Below are positions 63,832-64,000 of a DNA stretch of 64,000 nucleotides, piece after piece. The notes beneath the pieces were generated by a model that was not told where the DNA came from, searched no databases, and saw only the letters and a list, made by a program, of their open reading frames with translations. The DNA lies in contig NZ_CP075175.1 in NCBI RefSeq assembly GCF_021223605.1, positions 4,481,501 to 4,545,500 of the forward strand. The letters run 5' to 3'. The DNA is from Paenibacillus sp. 481 (GTDB taxonomy: Bacteria > Bacillota > Bacilli > Paenibacillales > Paenibacillaceae). Each line of letters opens with the position of its first letter. The stretch's first letter is position 1. A program made the position numbers and the translations under genes.

Positions 63832-64000
63832 TCCACAATCACACTCTGCATCCCAATCGGCCGTGCCTTTGAAGCAATATTTACAGGAGCGCATACAGCT
63901 CATAGAGGAAACGCTTCCTACGATGCTACCTGCAAGTTGGAACGTTCCGCACCCTTTAGCAGAAGCGATGCTCTATTCATTAATGGCGGGCGGCAAGCGG
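63824..64000 (+). CDS. ispA: Polyprenyl synthetase (IspA type), 3' truncated
   Basis: The first 59 residues of a farnesyl diphosphate synthase-type enzyme, cut by the window end. LAEAMLYSLMAGGKR is the conserved substrate-binding opening of the family. The GTG start overlaps the xseB stop by eight bases after a gggtgag site. Its position after xseAB matches ispA (yqiD) in B. subtilis. Confidence 0.93.
   Translation, partial: MINPQSHSASQSAVPLKQYLQERIQLIEETLPTMLPASWNVPHPLAEAMLYSLMAGGKR

Overview
The window is a chromosomal stretch of a spore-forming, facultatively anaerobic Gram-positive bacterium, most likely Paenibacillus or a close relative in the Paenibacillaceae. The evidence is the complete spoIIIAA-AH sporulation operon, spore photoproduct lyase, many strong aggaggu-type ribosome sites, frequent GTG/TTG starts, a Bacillus-type Fnr, and a right-hand gene order (yqhO-P-Q-R, aroQ, yqhT, efp ... 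spoIIIA, accBC, yqhY, nusB, folD, xseAB, ispA) that matches the B. subtilis yqh/yqi region, with the amaP and DUF2273 genes added. The genus is an inference from gene content. I saw no rRNA, tRNA, CRISPR array, insertion sequence, prophage or replication origin.

Layout. 1-8.2 kb: the end of a degV gene; a ywcB-ywcA (DUF485/acetate symporter type) pair on the minus strand behind a sigma-A promoter with two cre-like sites; a BceRS-BceAB peptide-antibiotic resistance module; and a two-repeat lipoprotein. 8.2-16.5 kb: an anaerobic fermentation locus of fnr, adhE, pflB and pflA. Perfect FNR boxes lie 41.5 bp upstream of the inferred starts of adhE and pflB, and a second FNR-like box lies downstream of each start. 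16.5-25.3 kb: a sugar ABC importer (binding protein and two permeases, no ATPase), a YesMN-type two-component pair and a cytoplasmic GH3 NagZ-like glucosaminidase. 25.3-30.3 kb: two tandem paralogous secreted stalk-domain/PKD-like proteins of unknown function, each behind a very similar ECF-sigma-type promoter (AAC-N16-CGTC). 30.4-37.4 kb: zur, yidD, a Met-specific T-box with metG, a Zur-box-controlled znuACB zinc importer, and ccdA. 37.4-46.6 kb: splB, mntR, a stalk-domain glycoside hydrolase-like lipoprotein, yqhO-P-Q-R, aroQ, yqhT and efp. 46.7-50.8 kb: lysC with an internal in-frame start, a DUF441 gene, comB and comA (sulfolactate synthesis) and yqhV. 50.8-57.1 kb: the spoIIIA operon behind a sigma-E-like promoter. 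57.2-64 kb: accBC, the Asp23/AmaP/DUF2273 envelope group, nusB, folD, xseAB and the start of ispA.

How the genes work together. Fnr probably switches on mixed-acid fermentation (PflB/PflA then AdhE) when oxygen is absent. Zur senses zinc and controls ZnuACB through an operator on the znuA promoter. BceRS sense and BceAB remove peptide antibiotics. The sugar importer, YesMN pair and NagZ form a catabolic unit for N-acetylglucosamine-containing oligosaccharides or wall fragments (inferred). The spoIIIA products form the mother-cell half of the forespore feeding channel. The least explained part is the twin ECF-promoter stalk-protein pair, which looks like an envelope-stress-regulated secreted system.
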